Made by a program: the position numbers and the translations under genes. This document shows positions 34,066 to 42,279 of a DNA stretch of 64,000 bases, in pieces. The stretch's first letter is position 1; every line of letters begins with the position of its first letter. The stretch comes from Pontixanthobacter luteolus (GTDB lineage Bacteria > Pseudomonadota > Alphaproteobacteria > Sphingomonadales > Sphingomonadaceae). The notes under the pieces are model-generated. The model had not been told where the DNA came from and ran no database searches. It saw only the letters and a program-made list of their open reading frames with translations. Location: positions 935,001 to 999,000 of the forward strand of contig NZ_WTYP01000002.1 in NCBI RefSeq assembly GCF_009828095.1. Reading direction: 5' to 3'.

Positions 34066-35684
34066 TCGATAAGATACGGAACATCCTTGCGGATCTTCTG
34101 TCCTTGCGTGGCACCGCCGCCCAGCGTCGTTTCGCCGATTACTTCGATGTAAACGTCGCTGTTGCGGGTATATTGCGTACCATCATGCGTGCGCCGTGCG
34201 GTCGGCTCAACCAGGAACACGTCGACGAACTTCTTGATTTCAGCATCGGTGGTGCTGGAACTGAGACCTTCCGCGGTGCAATTGATTACGGCCACGCTCA
34301 GCACCCGGCGGTCTGGCGTGCTGGCTGGCGCGATGCCGGCTGGCGGCGTGCACAGCGGCGTGCCTTGCTGTTGCAGGCTGCCGACATTTTTCGACGCCAG
34401 CATGGACGCCTTGTTGTCGTATTCGTAGCGGTATTGCTGATAACGCGTCGGCGCGGTGCGGTTCTTCAGTTCCGGATAGCCGTAGCTGGACCAGGTTGTG
34501 GGGACCGATCCGTAACCGTTGGTGGCGTAATAGGCCGCCCGGTCCCAGTCGCCGTTACCGACCCGCGCATTGCCATTGCCCGAACAAATCCCGTCGACAC
34601 TGACAGCGTGGCATTTGTCGCGCGGATAGCCCATCGGATCGAGGCCGGTGGGGTCGATATTGTTGACGCCTGATGTGGGACGATAGGGATTGTCGCCGAC
34701 CTGGAAACCGCTGGAATGAATGCGGCAGCTTCCGCCGTTTCCGGCCTTTTTCAGCAGGTCGATCCGGGCGTTGTCAGATGGCGGGCACAGCGCGTTGTCG
34801 GTACCGCAAGCATTGTTCAGGCCGTTGTCGAACACGCCGAACCGGGTGTTTAGTGCGTCGAGCACGCTGACCTGCTGGCCGGGTTTCACATCGGCGCCTT
34901 CGACGGAGACACATTCGCCCGGCGGCTGTAACCGTCCCAGCGACTGGGCGGTGGCGTTGGCCCCGCTTCCCGCGTCGGTTTCCAGATAACCGAACACGCC
35001 GGGGCCGTAGCTGCCGGGGCTCTCGTCGGCGGTTTCATTGTTGCCGTTTTTGCCGTTCACATTGGCGACCAGGCGGATACCCCGGCCTGTATAATTGGGT
35101 GTAATGAATTCCGGATCGGACGTTTCGTTCGGATTGCACATCATGACCGGCGGAACCTTGCAGATTGCCGATCCCAGACCGGCATAGGCGGCAGCGTCCA
35201 TATTGCCCGAAGTGACCAGCCCGATGACCGGGAACAGCGCGTAATCGACCGTCTTGGCGTTGACCTGGACCTCAACGAAGCGGGCATTTCCGTCTGCTGT
35301 GGCGGCGGTTGTCTTCGCCTTGTCCTGATAGAAACGGATTTGGCCGACCGCGTCGCAATCTTCCTCAAGCGGGATGGTTACTGCATTGTCTCCGCTGCCG
35401 AGGAGGGACTGGTTGGCAACCAGACTGACTGCGGCATTGGCCGCACGTGCGCACGCGCCGGTGTTCTTGTTGAGCTGGCTTGCTGCCGCAAGGGCAGCCT
35501 GATCGGCGCCATTTTGCAATTCGGAATCCATCCCGACCATGCGTGCGTAATCCATCCCGAATGCGGCCGCTGCCACCAGCACCGGCAGAGCCAGCGCATA
35601 GCTTGCTGCCACTGCGCCGCGTTCATCGGCCCAGAAGGCGCGCAGCGATTTCGCATGGGTATGGGGATGGCGGGGTCGGATCAT
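34062..35684 (-). CDS. tadG: TadG-like pilus assembly protein
   Basis: This 540-residue protein starts with ADERGAVAASYALALPVLVAAAAFG (residues 19-43), the TadG/Flp-like N-terminal motif that anchors it in the membrane. The long periplasmic part is glycine- and cysteine-rich and contains no clear von Willebrand MIDAS motif, unlike many TadG proteins. It probably acts as a tip-associated or minor component. The stop overlaps the next start by 4 bp. Confidence 0.85.
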   Translation of the reverse strand: MIRPRHPHTHAKSLRAFWADERGAVAASYALALPVLVAAAAFGMDYARMVGMDSELQNGADQAALAAASQLNKNTGACARAANAAVSLVANQSLLGSGDNAVTIPLEEDCDAVGQIRFYQDKAKTTAATADGNARFVEVQVNAKTVDYALFPVIGLVTSGNMDAAAYAGLGSAICKVPPVMMCNPNETSDPEFITPNYTGRGIRLVANVNGKNGNNETADESPGSYGPGVFGYLETDAGSGANATAQSLGRLQPPGECVSVEGADVKPGQQVSVLDALNTRFGVFDNGLNNACGTDNALCPPSDNARIDLLKKAGNGGSCRIHSSGFQVGDNPYRPTSGVNNIDPTGLDPMGYPRDKCHAVSVDGICSGNGNARVGNGDWDRAAYYATNGYGSVPTTWSSYGYPELKNRTAPTRYQQYRYEYDNKASMLASKNVGSLQQQGTPLCTPPAGIAPASTPDRRVLSVAVINCTAEGLSSSTTDAEIKKFVDVFLVEPTARRTHDGTQYTRNSDVYIEVIGETTLGGGATQGQKIRKDVPYLIE

Positions 35685-35695
35685 CTTTCAGCCGT

Positions 35696-35971
35696 TCAAC
35701 CCGGGCCTGTTTCGCGTGTGTCGATGCGTTCGGGCTTCTTCACCCGGTCGCTGCGCAAACGGTCGATCGCGTCCACTGCATTGTCGGCGCTGGTTGGCGG
35801 ATTGGCGTCAGTATAAACCGGATCAGGATTGACGACCTGCGCGGCCATGGTCTGGCGGTTTGCCTCACCAAAACCCGGATCGTCGAAAGCCCCGATCGCC
35901 GATCCCGTCTGGCATCCGCTGAGCAAAATGGTGAGGAGCGGGAGAGCGAGCAATCGCTTGTCAGTAATCAT
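35696..35971 (-). CDS. Small Tad-locus lipoprotein at the CpaD position
   Basis: This 91-residue protein has a lipoprotein signal with LLSGC (Cys20) and a short hydrophilic mature part without cysteines. It lies directly after the secretin gene and overlaps its end by 11 bp, where other alphaproteobacteria have the larger secretin-associated lipoprotein CpaD. ATG 35971 has AGGGAG at good distance; ATG 35977 is an alternative. It may be a reduced CpaD or an unrelated secretin partner. Confidence 0.72.
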   Translation of the reverse strand: MITDKRLLALPLLTILLSGCQTGSAIGAFDDPGFGEANRQTMAAQVVNPDPVYTDANPPTSADNAVDAIDRLRSDRVKKPERIDTRETGPG

Positions 35972-37403
35972 AATCATCTCCCTCGCTTTCGCCTGTGTTT
36001 TCGGCTTGGTCGGCGCGTGGTTCTGCCGGTGGCAGTTCGACGGGCCGGTAAGCTTCCCCGGTAAGGATGGTTTCCAATGCGTTGGGGTCCTTCACCCGGT
36101 CGGTCGGCAGCCTGACCTGGTCCGGCCTGATCGGCTGGACCAGCCGCGGCGTGACCACGATCAGCAATTCGGTTTCACCTTTCTGGAAGCTGGTGGAACG
36201 GAACAGCGTGCCGATGATCGGAATTGACCCGAGCAGCGGGATCTGTTCGACCGTTGTCTTGAAGTCTTCCTGGATCAGTCCGGCAATGGCGAAACTTTCG
36301 CCGTCGCGCAGCTCAATGACGGTGCTGGCGCGCCGGGTTTGCAGGCCGGGGATCTGGATGCCGTTGAGCGTGATCGACGCGGTCGGGTCGATCGCGCTGA
36401 CTTCCGGCTCGACCAGCAGGTTGATCGTGCTGTCGCCAAGCACTGTCGGCGTGAAGCCGAGACTGACGCCGAACGATTTAAACTCGACACTGATGGAAGA
36501 CGCCCCGCCGGGTGATCCGCCACCGCCGCCATTCTGGACCACGGGGATCGGGAATTCGCCGCCCGCGAGGAAGGATGCCCGCTGACCGGAAAGTGATACC
36601 AGAGTCGGTTCGGCGAGTGTTTTCGACAGGCCGCGCTGTTCAAGTGTGTCCAGAACGGCATCGATCCGCAGACCAGCGACATCGCTGAAGATGCGGCGGA
36701 ATACGCCGAAACTGCCGGTTACTGCGCTGCGTTCAAGTTGGCCGAAACCGGTATCGGGATTTGGGACGAAGCCCGATCCGGTTCCAGTTGCGCTGCTGAA
36801 TGCGCCGCCATTGGACGAAGTGAATCCGCCAACGCCCAGTTGTTCGCCAATGTTTCGCGAAACCTCGGCAAAGCGGACTTCCAGCATGACCTGCTGGCTG
36901 CTGCCAAGTGTCATCAGATTGACCACGTCATCTCCGGCATATGCGCGGGCCAGCTGGACCACGCGGTCTGCGCTTCCGGCGCTCTTGGCCATCCCGCTCA
37001 GCACGATCGACTGGTTCGAAATACGCGCGTCGATGTTCTCGTCCGGCATCAGCGCGCCGATCTGTTCGCGCAGGGCGAGCACGTCGGGCCCGACGGAAAT
37101 GTCCATCACTGCCAGAACCTGATTGCCGGAACCGTAAAGGGTAAGGCTGGTCGTGCCGAGTTCCTTGCCCAGAACGTAAACCGACCGGTCGGAAATCGGG
37201 AAGATGTCAGCGATCTCGTCATTGCCGATCATCGCCCTTGCGATTGGCCGGTCAGCAGTGACAACCTGGCTCTTGTTGATCGGAATCTCGATCGATCCAC
37301 CTTGGCTGTAGACCTCTGCACTTTTGACGGCTTGCGCCTGGACTGCAGGGCTCAGCGCCATGGCGATTGCACTTGCTGCGATTGCGATTGCGCGGTGTGT
37401 CAT
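35961..37403 (-). CDS. cpaC: Tad secretin CpaC/RcpA
   Basis: This 480-residue protein forms the outer-membrane channel for the Flp pilus. It has a Sec signal (residues 1-24), an N-terminal BON/N0-like domain (GGSIEIPINKSQVVTADRPIARAMIG), a second BON domain (residues 100-170) and a secretin core with GEFPIPV near residue 280 and the C-terminal TELLIVVTPRLVQP. The ATG at 37403 follows GGGGGTGG-type purines, 1 bp after cpaB; the longer frame is rejected because it lies in cpaB. Confidence 0.94.
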   Translation of the reverse strand: MTHRAIAIAASAIAMALSPAVQAQAVKSAEVYSQGGSIEIPINKSQVVTADRPIARAMIGNDEIADIFPISDRSVYVLGKELGTTSLTLYGSGNQVLAVMDISVGPDVLALREQIGALMPDENIDARISNQSIVLSGMAKSAGSADRVVQLARAYAGDDVVNLMTLGSSQQVMLEVRFAEVSRNIGEQLGVGGFTSSNGGAFSSATGTGSGFVPNPDTGFGQLERSAVTGSFGVFRRIFSDVAGLRIDAVLDTLEQRGLSKTLAEPTLVSLSGQRASFLAGGEFPIPVVQNGGGGGSPGGASSISVEFKSFGVSLGFTPTVLGDSTINLLVEPEVSAIDPTASITLNGIQIPGLQTRRASTVIELRDGESFAIAGLIQEDFKTTVEQIPLLGSIPIIGTLFRSTSFQKGETELLIVVTPRLVQPIRPDQVRLPTDRVKDPNALETILTGEAYRPVELPPAEPRADQAENTGESEGDDYDY

Positions 37404-37404
37404 C

Positions 37405-38319
37405 TTACCACCCCCTCGAACGGTTGACCGAGTATTCGGTATCTTCAACGCCGCGGACGACCGTCATGGTCGGGCCGCGCGGGCGGGTTGGTGCGGGTGC
37501 GCTGCTGCCCGATGCGGCACGCGGCGCAGCCGGGCGGTATGATGCAGCGGCCGGCGCGGCTTGGCGCGTCTTGGGGCCGATATAGTAACCGGCACCGCCA
37601 AGGTCATTGGCCAGAACGACTTGCGTTGCCCCGGTCATCTGGTTTTCGATGTTGCGCAGCGTCAGGCTGAGCGAACCGATCTGCTGGGCGAGCGCAAGTT
37701 TCTGCGCGCCGTAAATATCGGTCTGCAAAGTGGCTGTCTTGGCCACGGTCGCATCGGTTTCGTTCTCGCTCGCGACCTGATCGACGGCCAGAACGAGTGT
37801 GTTTTCCAGAACGACCGTGGTCATCTTGTCGCTTGGCTGGGCACCTTCGCCCGGGATTTGCCGTGTCAGCAAGACATCGACGACATCACCGGCGCGGACA
37901 AAGCCTGCAACCCCTGCGACTTCATTCACCGGAATTGAAACTGCGCGCTGGTCATCCGGCAACAGCGCGGCGAGCGTTGCCCGTCCGTCTTCACCGCTGA
38001 CTTTCGTTGCGAGCACCGGTTCGCCGATCGTGATCGGACGAAGGGCCACGCGGCCGCCGCGCATGGCGACTGAAATATCAGAAAAGGCCCCTTGCGGGAC
38101 CGAATTTGCTGGCCAGTTGACCAGCCTCAGATTTGTCTGGGTGAGCGGGGTGCCAAACGCCATGTCCTGCGTTGCAACTACCACGCGGGCGAGCTTGTTT
38201 ACCTCAGCCTGCCGTTCTTCTCTCTGTTCGACGCCGCTGAAATATGTGTTCGCGAGAAATACCGCGACCAATCCCAGCAAAACGGCGAAACCAAGTATAA
38301 TCAGGTTCCTGCCCTGCAT
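37405..38319 (-). CDS. cpaB: Tad assembly protein CpaB/RcpC
   Basis: This 304-residue periplasmic protein has an N-terminal membrane anchor (IILGFAVLLGLVAVFLANTYF), a SAF domain (residues 45-115: RVVVATQDMAFGTPLTQTNLRLVNWP) and an RcpC/CpaB domain (GDVVDVLLTRQIPGEG). The C-terminal 60 residues are alanine- and proline-rich. It works with the secretin and may bind peptidoglycan. A 10-bp hairpin lies in the 76-bp gap between it and the flp gene. Confidence 0.92.
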   Translation of the reverse strand: MQGRNLIILGFAVLLGLVAVFLANTYFSGVEQREERQAEVNKLARVVVATQDMAFGTPLTQTNLRLVNWPANSVPQGAFSDISVAMRGGRVALRPITIGEPVLATKVSGEDGRATLAALLPDDQRAVSIPVNEVAGVAGFVRAGDVVDVLLTRQIPGEGAQPSDKMTTVVLENTLVLAVDQVASENETDATVAKTATLQTDIYGAQKLALAQQIGSLSLTLRNIENQMTGATQVVLANDLGGAGYYIGPKTRQAAPAAASYRPAAPRAASGSSAPAPTRPRGPTMTVVRGVEDTEYSVNRSRGW

Positions 38320-38355
38320 GTTTCCGATCCCCCCAGACGCAAACCGAATTGAAAG

Positions 38356-38380
38356 CCCCCCGGCGCGAACCGCCGGGGGG
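38356..38380 (-). terminator. Hairpin between the flp pilin gene and cpaB (partial terminator)
   Basis: CCCCCCGGCG and CGCCGGGGGG form a perfect 10-bp stem with a 5-base loop. On the minus strand it is followed only by CTTTC, so termination should be incomplete. It lies 16 bp after the flp stop and would give more pilin mRNA than assembly mRNA or protect the pilin message from decay. Confidence 0.75.
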
Positions 38381-38395
38381 AATATTCAAGCTCGC

Positions 38396-38590
38396 TTAGT
38401 CTGCAGCAGGCAGAGCATTCTGCGAGTTCGCAACATTTGTTTCAGCGTTGTTGATCGCATCGCGAATTTCGCCGCCGAGCAGGCCAGCTGCTGTTGCGAT
38501 AGCCGCGCCGACGATGGCGAGGATCAGAGCATACTCAGCTGCCGAAGCGCCGGATTCGTCTGTTGCAAAAGTTTTCAGGAAAGTTTTCAT
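38396..38590 (-). CDS. flp: Flp major pilin
   Basis: This 64-residue protein is the major subunit of the Tad pilus. The prepilin site is DESG|ASAAEYALILAIVGAAIA with the glycine at the cleavage site and the invariant Glu5-Tyr6 pair, followed by one hydrophobic helix; the mature pilin has about 50 residues. It is the first gene of the thirteen-gene operon that runs to cpaA. Its promoter region has the CtrA-like element at 38683-38699. Confidence 0.95.
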   Translation of the reverse strand: MKTFLKTFATDESGASAAEYALILAIVGAAIATAAGLLGGEIRDAINNAETNVANSQNALPAAD

Positions 38591-38682
38591 TTCAATTACC
38601 CCTATTCATGTCCGGCGCACTGTTTTGCGCGCCGATACAATTTCTCTCGTCAAACCATTCATGACCGGGCACCGATCAATTT

Positions 38683-38699
38683 GGTAAACAAGAGGTTAA
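38683..38699 (-). promoter_or_regulatory. CtrA-like element upstream of flp
   Basis: On the minus strand the sequence is TTAACCTCTTGTTTACC, again TTAA-N7-TTTA-CC, 93 bp before the flp ATG. Together with the flanking bases it matches the element at 24304-24320 at nearly all positions. In Caulobacter, CtrA activates pilA directly, which supports a CtrA reading. Confidence 0.62.
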
Positions 38700-38850
38700 G
38701 GAGGCTGCCACTCCGGAAGAATTGGGAATGACCCGTAGAGCCGGGGACGTTTCAGAATGGCACGGAATGGCCGCCGGCTAAATTTGCAACTATCGGAAAA
38801 ACAAGGGAAAAGATTTTTCTGGCGCTTCCATGAGTGGCGGCAAATCGAAT

Positions 38851-38864
38851 TTGATCTGTATCAA
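38851..38864. promoter_or_regulatory. FNR/FixK-type binding site
   Basis: TTGATCTGTATCAA is a perfect match to the FNR/Anr/FixK consensus TTGAT-N4-ATCAA. It is palindromic and lies 342 bp before the plus-strand gene at 39193 and 261 bp before flp on the other side. Members of this family act in low oxygen, often below FixLJ, which is encoded 13 kb away. Confidence 0.65.
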
Positions 38865-38905
38865 AATCGTAAGCGAACGCTGACAGGTCGGCGCGAATCG
38901 CAATA

Positions 38906-38927
38906 TTCTACGTAAATGCCCGTAGAA
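38906..38927. repeat. Inverted repeat TTCTACG / CGTAGAA with extra copy
   Basis: Two perfect 7-base arms are separated by 8 bases (38906-38912 and 38921-38927). A third CGTAGAA is at 38952-38958, and a TTCTACG half-site is also at about 26985 upstream of the hypothetical gene at 26504. This is the form of a dimeric regulator's operator. Confidence 0.45.
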
Positions 38928-39053
38928 TTTATTCTATTTGATCTGTCAGTACGTAGAATTCCGATTTTGCATGGTCTTGGAACGCAGAGATTCGTCCAAG
39001 GATTGTGTATCCACTCGCCAGCGGTTCTCAGGGCGCAAAAAATTAACCAAAAG

Positions 39054-39230
39054 ATGCAAGGGTATGCTCATAACTTGCAGTCTGTCCGGGCACTCCGGGC
39101 GAGCTTGTGGGTTATGGAACTGGAACGAGAATTCCCTGATAGGTCTGGCGCAGAGCTGCGCCGGATCAAGGGCAAATCGGCAAGGATACGCAATGTTGAG
39201 CGATCTGAAGATCATCGGGAAACAGGCTGA
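39054..39230 (+). CDS. Doubtful small ORF overlapping the membrane-protein start
   Basis: A frame of 58 residues, rich in arginine and glutamate (WVMELEREFPDRSGAELRRIKG), ends 35 bp inside the next gene. It has no recognised domain. Its composition is more protein-like than the other frames here, so it could be a small basic regulator or a leader that couples translation into the membrane protein, but it may be chance. Confidence 0.2.
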   Translation: MQGYAHNLQSVRALRASLWVMELEREFPDRSGAELRRIKGKSARIRNVERSEDHRETG

Positions 39231-40017
39231 GCGGCACGTCCGCGCCTATGCTGACCGGTGGCTGTTGCAGAGCGCAGCAGTTCCGCGCCTGCTTGAGGCT
39301 CACCTTTCGCGAATATTCACCGGGTGGGCGGCGCTGATGGCCTTGCTGTGCAGTTTCAAGGTCATGACCAGCCCCACACCGCCGGATTCGATTATTACTC
39401 TGGCGCAGCTGGTACTTCCCTACGCGCTGGTTGCCGCTGCACCTCTTGCGGGATATTTTCTGGCCCGTGCGACTTTTCCGAAAGGTGCAGAAACCCAGCA
39501 ACCGCAATCGCGGCTAGCTTTGCTTGGTACGTGGAAATCTCTCGACCTGCACGGTGCACGGCGGGATCGCGCCTATGGCCCGTCCGGGATCGTCGCGACG
39601 ATACTAGTCGGTCTGCTGCTCAACATCCTGATCCGGACCGCCGAATTTTCGGTGGCAGTGCCCGCGCTCAATTCACAGGCACCGGAATGGGGCCAGTGGC
39701 TGATGCTGGCGATGACTGCGGATCTGGTGATCCTGAATTTCTTTTACATGGTGTGTTTTGCCATGGCGCTGAAAGGGGTTCCGCTGTTCCCCAGAATGCT
39801 GGTGTTCACCTGGCTGCTCGACCTTCAGATGCAGCTGGCAATCGCGAAATTTGTCAGCCTGGTCCCGCCGCCGGAAATGGTTGCCTCCGCTCTTGTGACA
39901 TTGCTTGGCGGGAATGTTCAGAAGGTGCTGCTCAGCATGTGTATCTGGCTGCCCATCCTGATCCTGTCACGGCGAATTAACGTGACATATCGCCACAGGG
40001 AACCGGCCAGCGCCTGA
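39193..40017 (+). CDS. Six-helix integral membrane protein of unknown function
   Basis: I do not recognise this 274-residue protein. It has six predicted membrane segments, near residues 35-52, 60-85, 118-140, 162-190, 200-220 and 240-262, with a soluble loop at 86-117 (KGAETQQPQSRLALLGTWKSL). The ATG at 39193 has AAGGA at good distance; the longer open frame from 38938 has no conserved look. A FixK-type box and an inverted repeat lie upstream. It converges on kbl with a gap of 23 bp. Confidence 0.75.
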   Translation: MLSDLKIIGKQAERHVRAYADRWLLQSAAVPRLLEAHLSRIFTGWAALMALLCSFKVMTSPTPPDSIITLAQLVLPYALVAAAPLAGYFLARATFPKGAETQQPQSRLALLGTWKSLDLHGARRDRAYGPSGIVATILVGLLLNILIRTAEFSVAVPALNSQAPEWGQWLMLAMTADLVILNFFYMVCFAMALKGVPLFPRMLVFTWLLDLQMQLAIAKFVSLVPPPEMVASALVTLLGGNVQKVLLSMCIWLPILILSRRINVTYRHREPASA

Positions 40018-40040
40018 CGCACCGGCCGGCGATGTCCCTG

Positions 40041-41225
40041 CTAGATACCGAGCTCTTTTTTCACCTTCGCAAAACTTTCCAGCGTGTGATCCAGATCCGT
40101 AATTGTCAGCGCGGATGACATCTGGGTGCGGATGCGGGCCTTGCCGCGCGGCACCACCGGGAAAGAGAACGCGGTTACATAAATACCGTGCGCATACGCT
40201 TTGTTGGCGAATGCCTTGGCCACTTTCGCATCGTAGAGCATGATCGGAATGATCGGGTGTTCGCCGGGCAAGGTTTCCAGCCCGATTTCTGCCAGGCCGT
40301 TGCGGAAATAGTCCGCGTTCCTGAACAATTGCTCCCGCGCGCCGCCATCTTCCGCGATGTCGAGCGCCTTCAGCGCGCCGTTCACGATTGGCGGCGCAAC
40401 GGAGTTCGAAAACAGATAGGGCCGTGAACGTTGCCGCAGCAGCGCGACGACTTCCTTCTTCGCGCTGGTGTAACCGCCGCTTCCCCCGCCGAGAGCTTTG
40501 CCTAGTGTGCCGGTGGTGATGTCGACCCGGTCCATACAGGCGCGATATTCATGCGTGCCGCGCCCTGTATCGCCGAGGAAGCCGGTCGCGTGGCAATCGT
40601 CGAAATGGACCAGCGCGCCGTATTTTTCCGCCAGATCGCATACCTCATCGAGCCGGGCGATAAAGCCGTCCATCGAGAAAACACCGTCGGTGGTGATGAG
40701 CTTGAAGCGGGCACCTGCAGCGTCCGCTTCCTGCAGCTTGGCTTCCAGATCGGCCATGTCGTTGTTCTTGTACCGGAACCTCTTGGCTTTCGAGAGGCGG
40801 ATGCCGTCGATGATGCTGGCGTGGTTCAGCTCATCCGAAATGACCGCGTCTACATCAGTCAGCAGCGTTTCGAACAGGCCGCCATTGGCATCGAAGCATG
40901 ACGGGTAGAGGATCGTATCCTCCATCCCCAAAAACCGTGAAAGGCGTGCTTCGAGCTGTTTGTGCAGGTCCTGTGTGCCGCAGATGAAACGCACCGAAGC
41001 CATCCCGTAGCCATGCGTGTCGAGTGCTTCTTTCGCGGCATCAGCCAGCCGCTGGTCACCCGCCAGGCCGAGATAATCGTTGGCGCACAGATTGATCACG
41101 TCATCCGCGCCAAGACCGACATGCGGGCCTTGCCGGGTCGTGATCTCGCGTTCCTGCTTGGTCAGGCCCTGATCTTCGATCTCTGCCAGCTGCGCGGCGA
41201 GGTGATCCTGAAATTGTCCGTACAT
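40041..41225 (-). CDS. kbl: Glycine C-acetyltransferase (2-amino-3-ketobutyrate CoA ligase)
   Basis: This 394-residue PLP enzyme of the alpha-oxoamine synthase family cleaves 2-amino-3-oxobutyrate with CoA to glycine and acetyl-CoA. Landmarks are [12 protein letters not shown] near residue 50, [14 protein letters not shown] near 125, [13 protein letters not shown] near 200 and the PLP lysine in [13 protein letters not shown] near 235. It lies 2 bp downstream of tdh, completing the threonine-to-glycine route. ATG 41225 is the family start. Confidence 0.96.
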   Translation of the reverse strand: MYGQFQDHLAAQLAEIEDQGLTKQEREITTRQGPHVGLGADDVINLCANDYLGLAGDQRLADAAKEALDTHGYGMASVRFICGTQDLHKQLEARLSRFLGMEDTILYPSCFDANGGLFETLLTDVDAVISDELNHASIIDGIRLSKAKRFRYKNNDMADLEAKLQEADAAGARFKLITTDGVFSMDGFIARLDEVCDLAEKYGALVHFDDCHATGFLGDTGRGTHEYRACMDRVDITTGTLGKALGGGSGGYTSAKKEVVALLRQRSRPYLFSNSVAPPIVNGALKALDIAEDGGAREQLFRNADYFRNGLAEIGLETLPGEHPIIPIMLYDAKVAKAFANKAYAHGIYVTAFSFPVVPRGKARIRTQMSSALTITDLDHTLESFAKVKKELGI

Positions 41226-41227
41226 TG

Positions 41228-42256
41228 TCAGTCTTCCCAGTTCAGTACGACTTTGCACGCAGACCCGTCGAGCATGGCCTGGAAGCCTTCCTCGAAACGG
41301 TCCGCGGGCAGGCGGTGGGTGATGATGCCCGATAGGTCGAGGCCGCTTTCGATGAAGACCGACATCTTGTACCAGGTTTCGAATATCTCGCGTCCGTAGA
41401 CCCCCTTCAGCGTGAGCATGTTGAAGATGACCTTGTGCCAGTCGATCTTCACATCACCTGATGGCAAACCAAGAATCGCGATCTTGCCGCCATGGCACAT
41501 ATTGTCGACCATTTGGGCAAAGCCTTTTTCCGATCCCGACATTTCGAGGCCGACGTCGAAACCTTCGGTCATGCCGAGGCTATTCTGGACTTCCTTCAGG
41601 TCTTCCTGTGTCACGTTGACAGTACGGGTCGCGCCCATCTGTTTTGCACGTTCGAGGCGGCCGTCATTGAGATCGGTGACGACAACATGACGGGCCCCGG
41701 CATGGCGGCAAACAGCGGCTGCCATGATCCCGATCGGACCGGCCCCGACGATCAGCACATCTTCGCCGAGAACATCGAATTGCAGCGCGGTGTGAACGGC
41801 ATTGCCGAACGGGTCGAACAGCGATGCGACATCCAGATCGATGCCGTCGCTGTGGACCCACAGATTGGCCGCGGGGATGGACAGGTATTCGGCGAATGCG
41901 CCCTGACGGTTCACCCCGATGCCGCTGGCATTGGCGCACATATGGCGGCGCCCGGCCATGCAGTTGCGGCAATGCCCGCAGACCACGTGGCCTTCGCCCG
42001 AAACGATTTGCCCAGGGTGGAAGTCACTGACATTGCTGCCGACTTCGACGATTTCTCCAACGAATTCGTGCCCGACAACCATCGGGACCGGGATTGTGGA
42101 CTGTGCCCATTCATCCCATTTCCAGATATGCATGTCGGTCCCGCAAATCGCGGTGCGTTTGATCTTGATCAGTGCGTCGTTGATGCCAACTTCGGGCATC
42201 GGCACGTCCTGCTGCCACAAGCCTGGTTCGGCTTTCGCTTTGACGAGGGCCTTCAC
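41228..42256 (-). CDS. tdh: L-threonine 3-dehydrogenase
   Basis: This 342-residue zinc MDR enzyme oxidises threonine to 2-amino-3-oxobutyrate with NAD. Catalytic zinc ligands are in [10 protein letters not shown] (residue 38) and GHEFVGEI (residues 63-64); the structural zinc cysteines are in [31 protein letters not shown] is the NAD fold. The GTG at 42256 gives the usual family length and follows AAAAGGA; the frame open to 42289 is not used in the family. It begins 23 bp after the usher stop, so it may be read from the same transcript. Confidence 0.96.
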   Translation of the reverse strand: MKALVKAKAEPGLWQQDVPMPEVGINDALIKIKRTAICGTDMHIWKWDEWAQSTIPVPMVVGHEFVGEIVEVGSNVSDFHPGQIVSGEGHVVCGHCRNCMAGRRHMCANASGIGVNRQGAFAEYLSIPAANLWVHSDGIDLDVASLFDPFGNAVHTALQFDVLGEDVLIVGAGPIGIMAAAVCRHAGARHVVVTDLNDGRLERAKQMGATRTVNVTQEDLKEVQNSLGMTEGFDVGLEMSGSEKGFAQMVDNMCHGGKIAILGLPSGDVKIDWHKVIFNMLTLKGVYGREIFETWYKMSVFIESGLDLSGIITHRLPADRFEEGFQAMLDGSACKVVLNWED

Positions 42257-42279
42257 TCGGTATTCCTTTTGGTTCGTAA

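Larger units (their letters stand above)
38591..39192. promoter_or_regulatory. 602-bp intergenic region between flp and a membrane-protein gene
   Basis: The region is more AT-rich than its surroundings. From left to right it has the CtrA-like element for flp, a perfect FNR/FixK-type box at 38851-38864, an inverted repeat TTCTACG/CGTAGAA at 38906-38927 with a third copy at 38952, and a weak small ORF before the plus-strand membrane protein. I see no tRNA or terminator. Confidence 0.5.
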
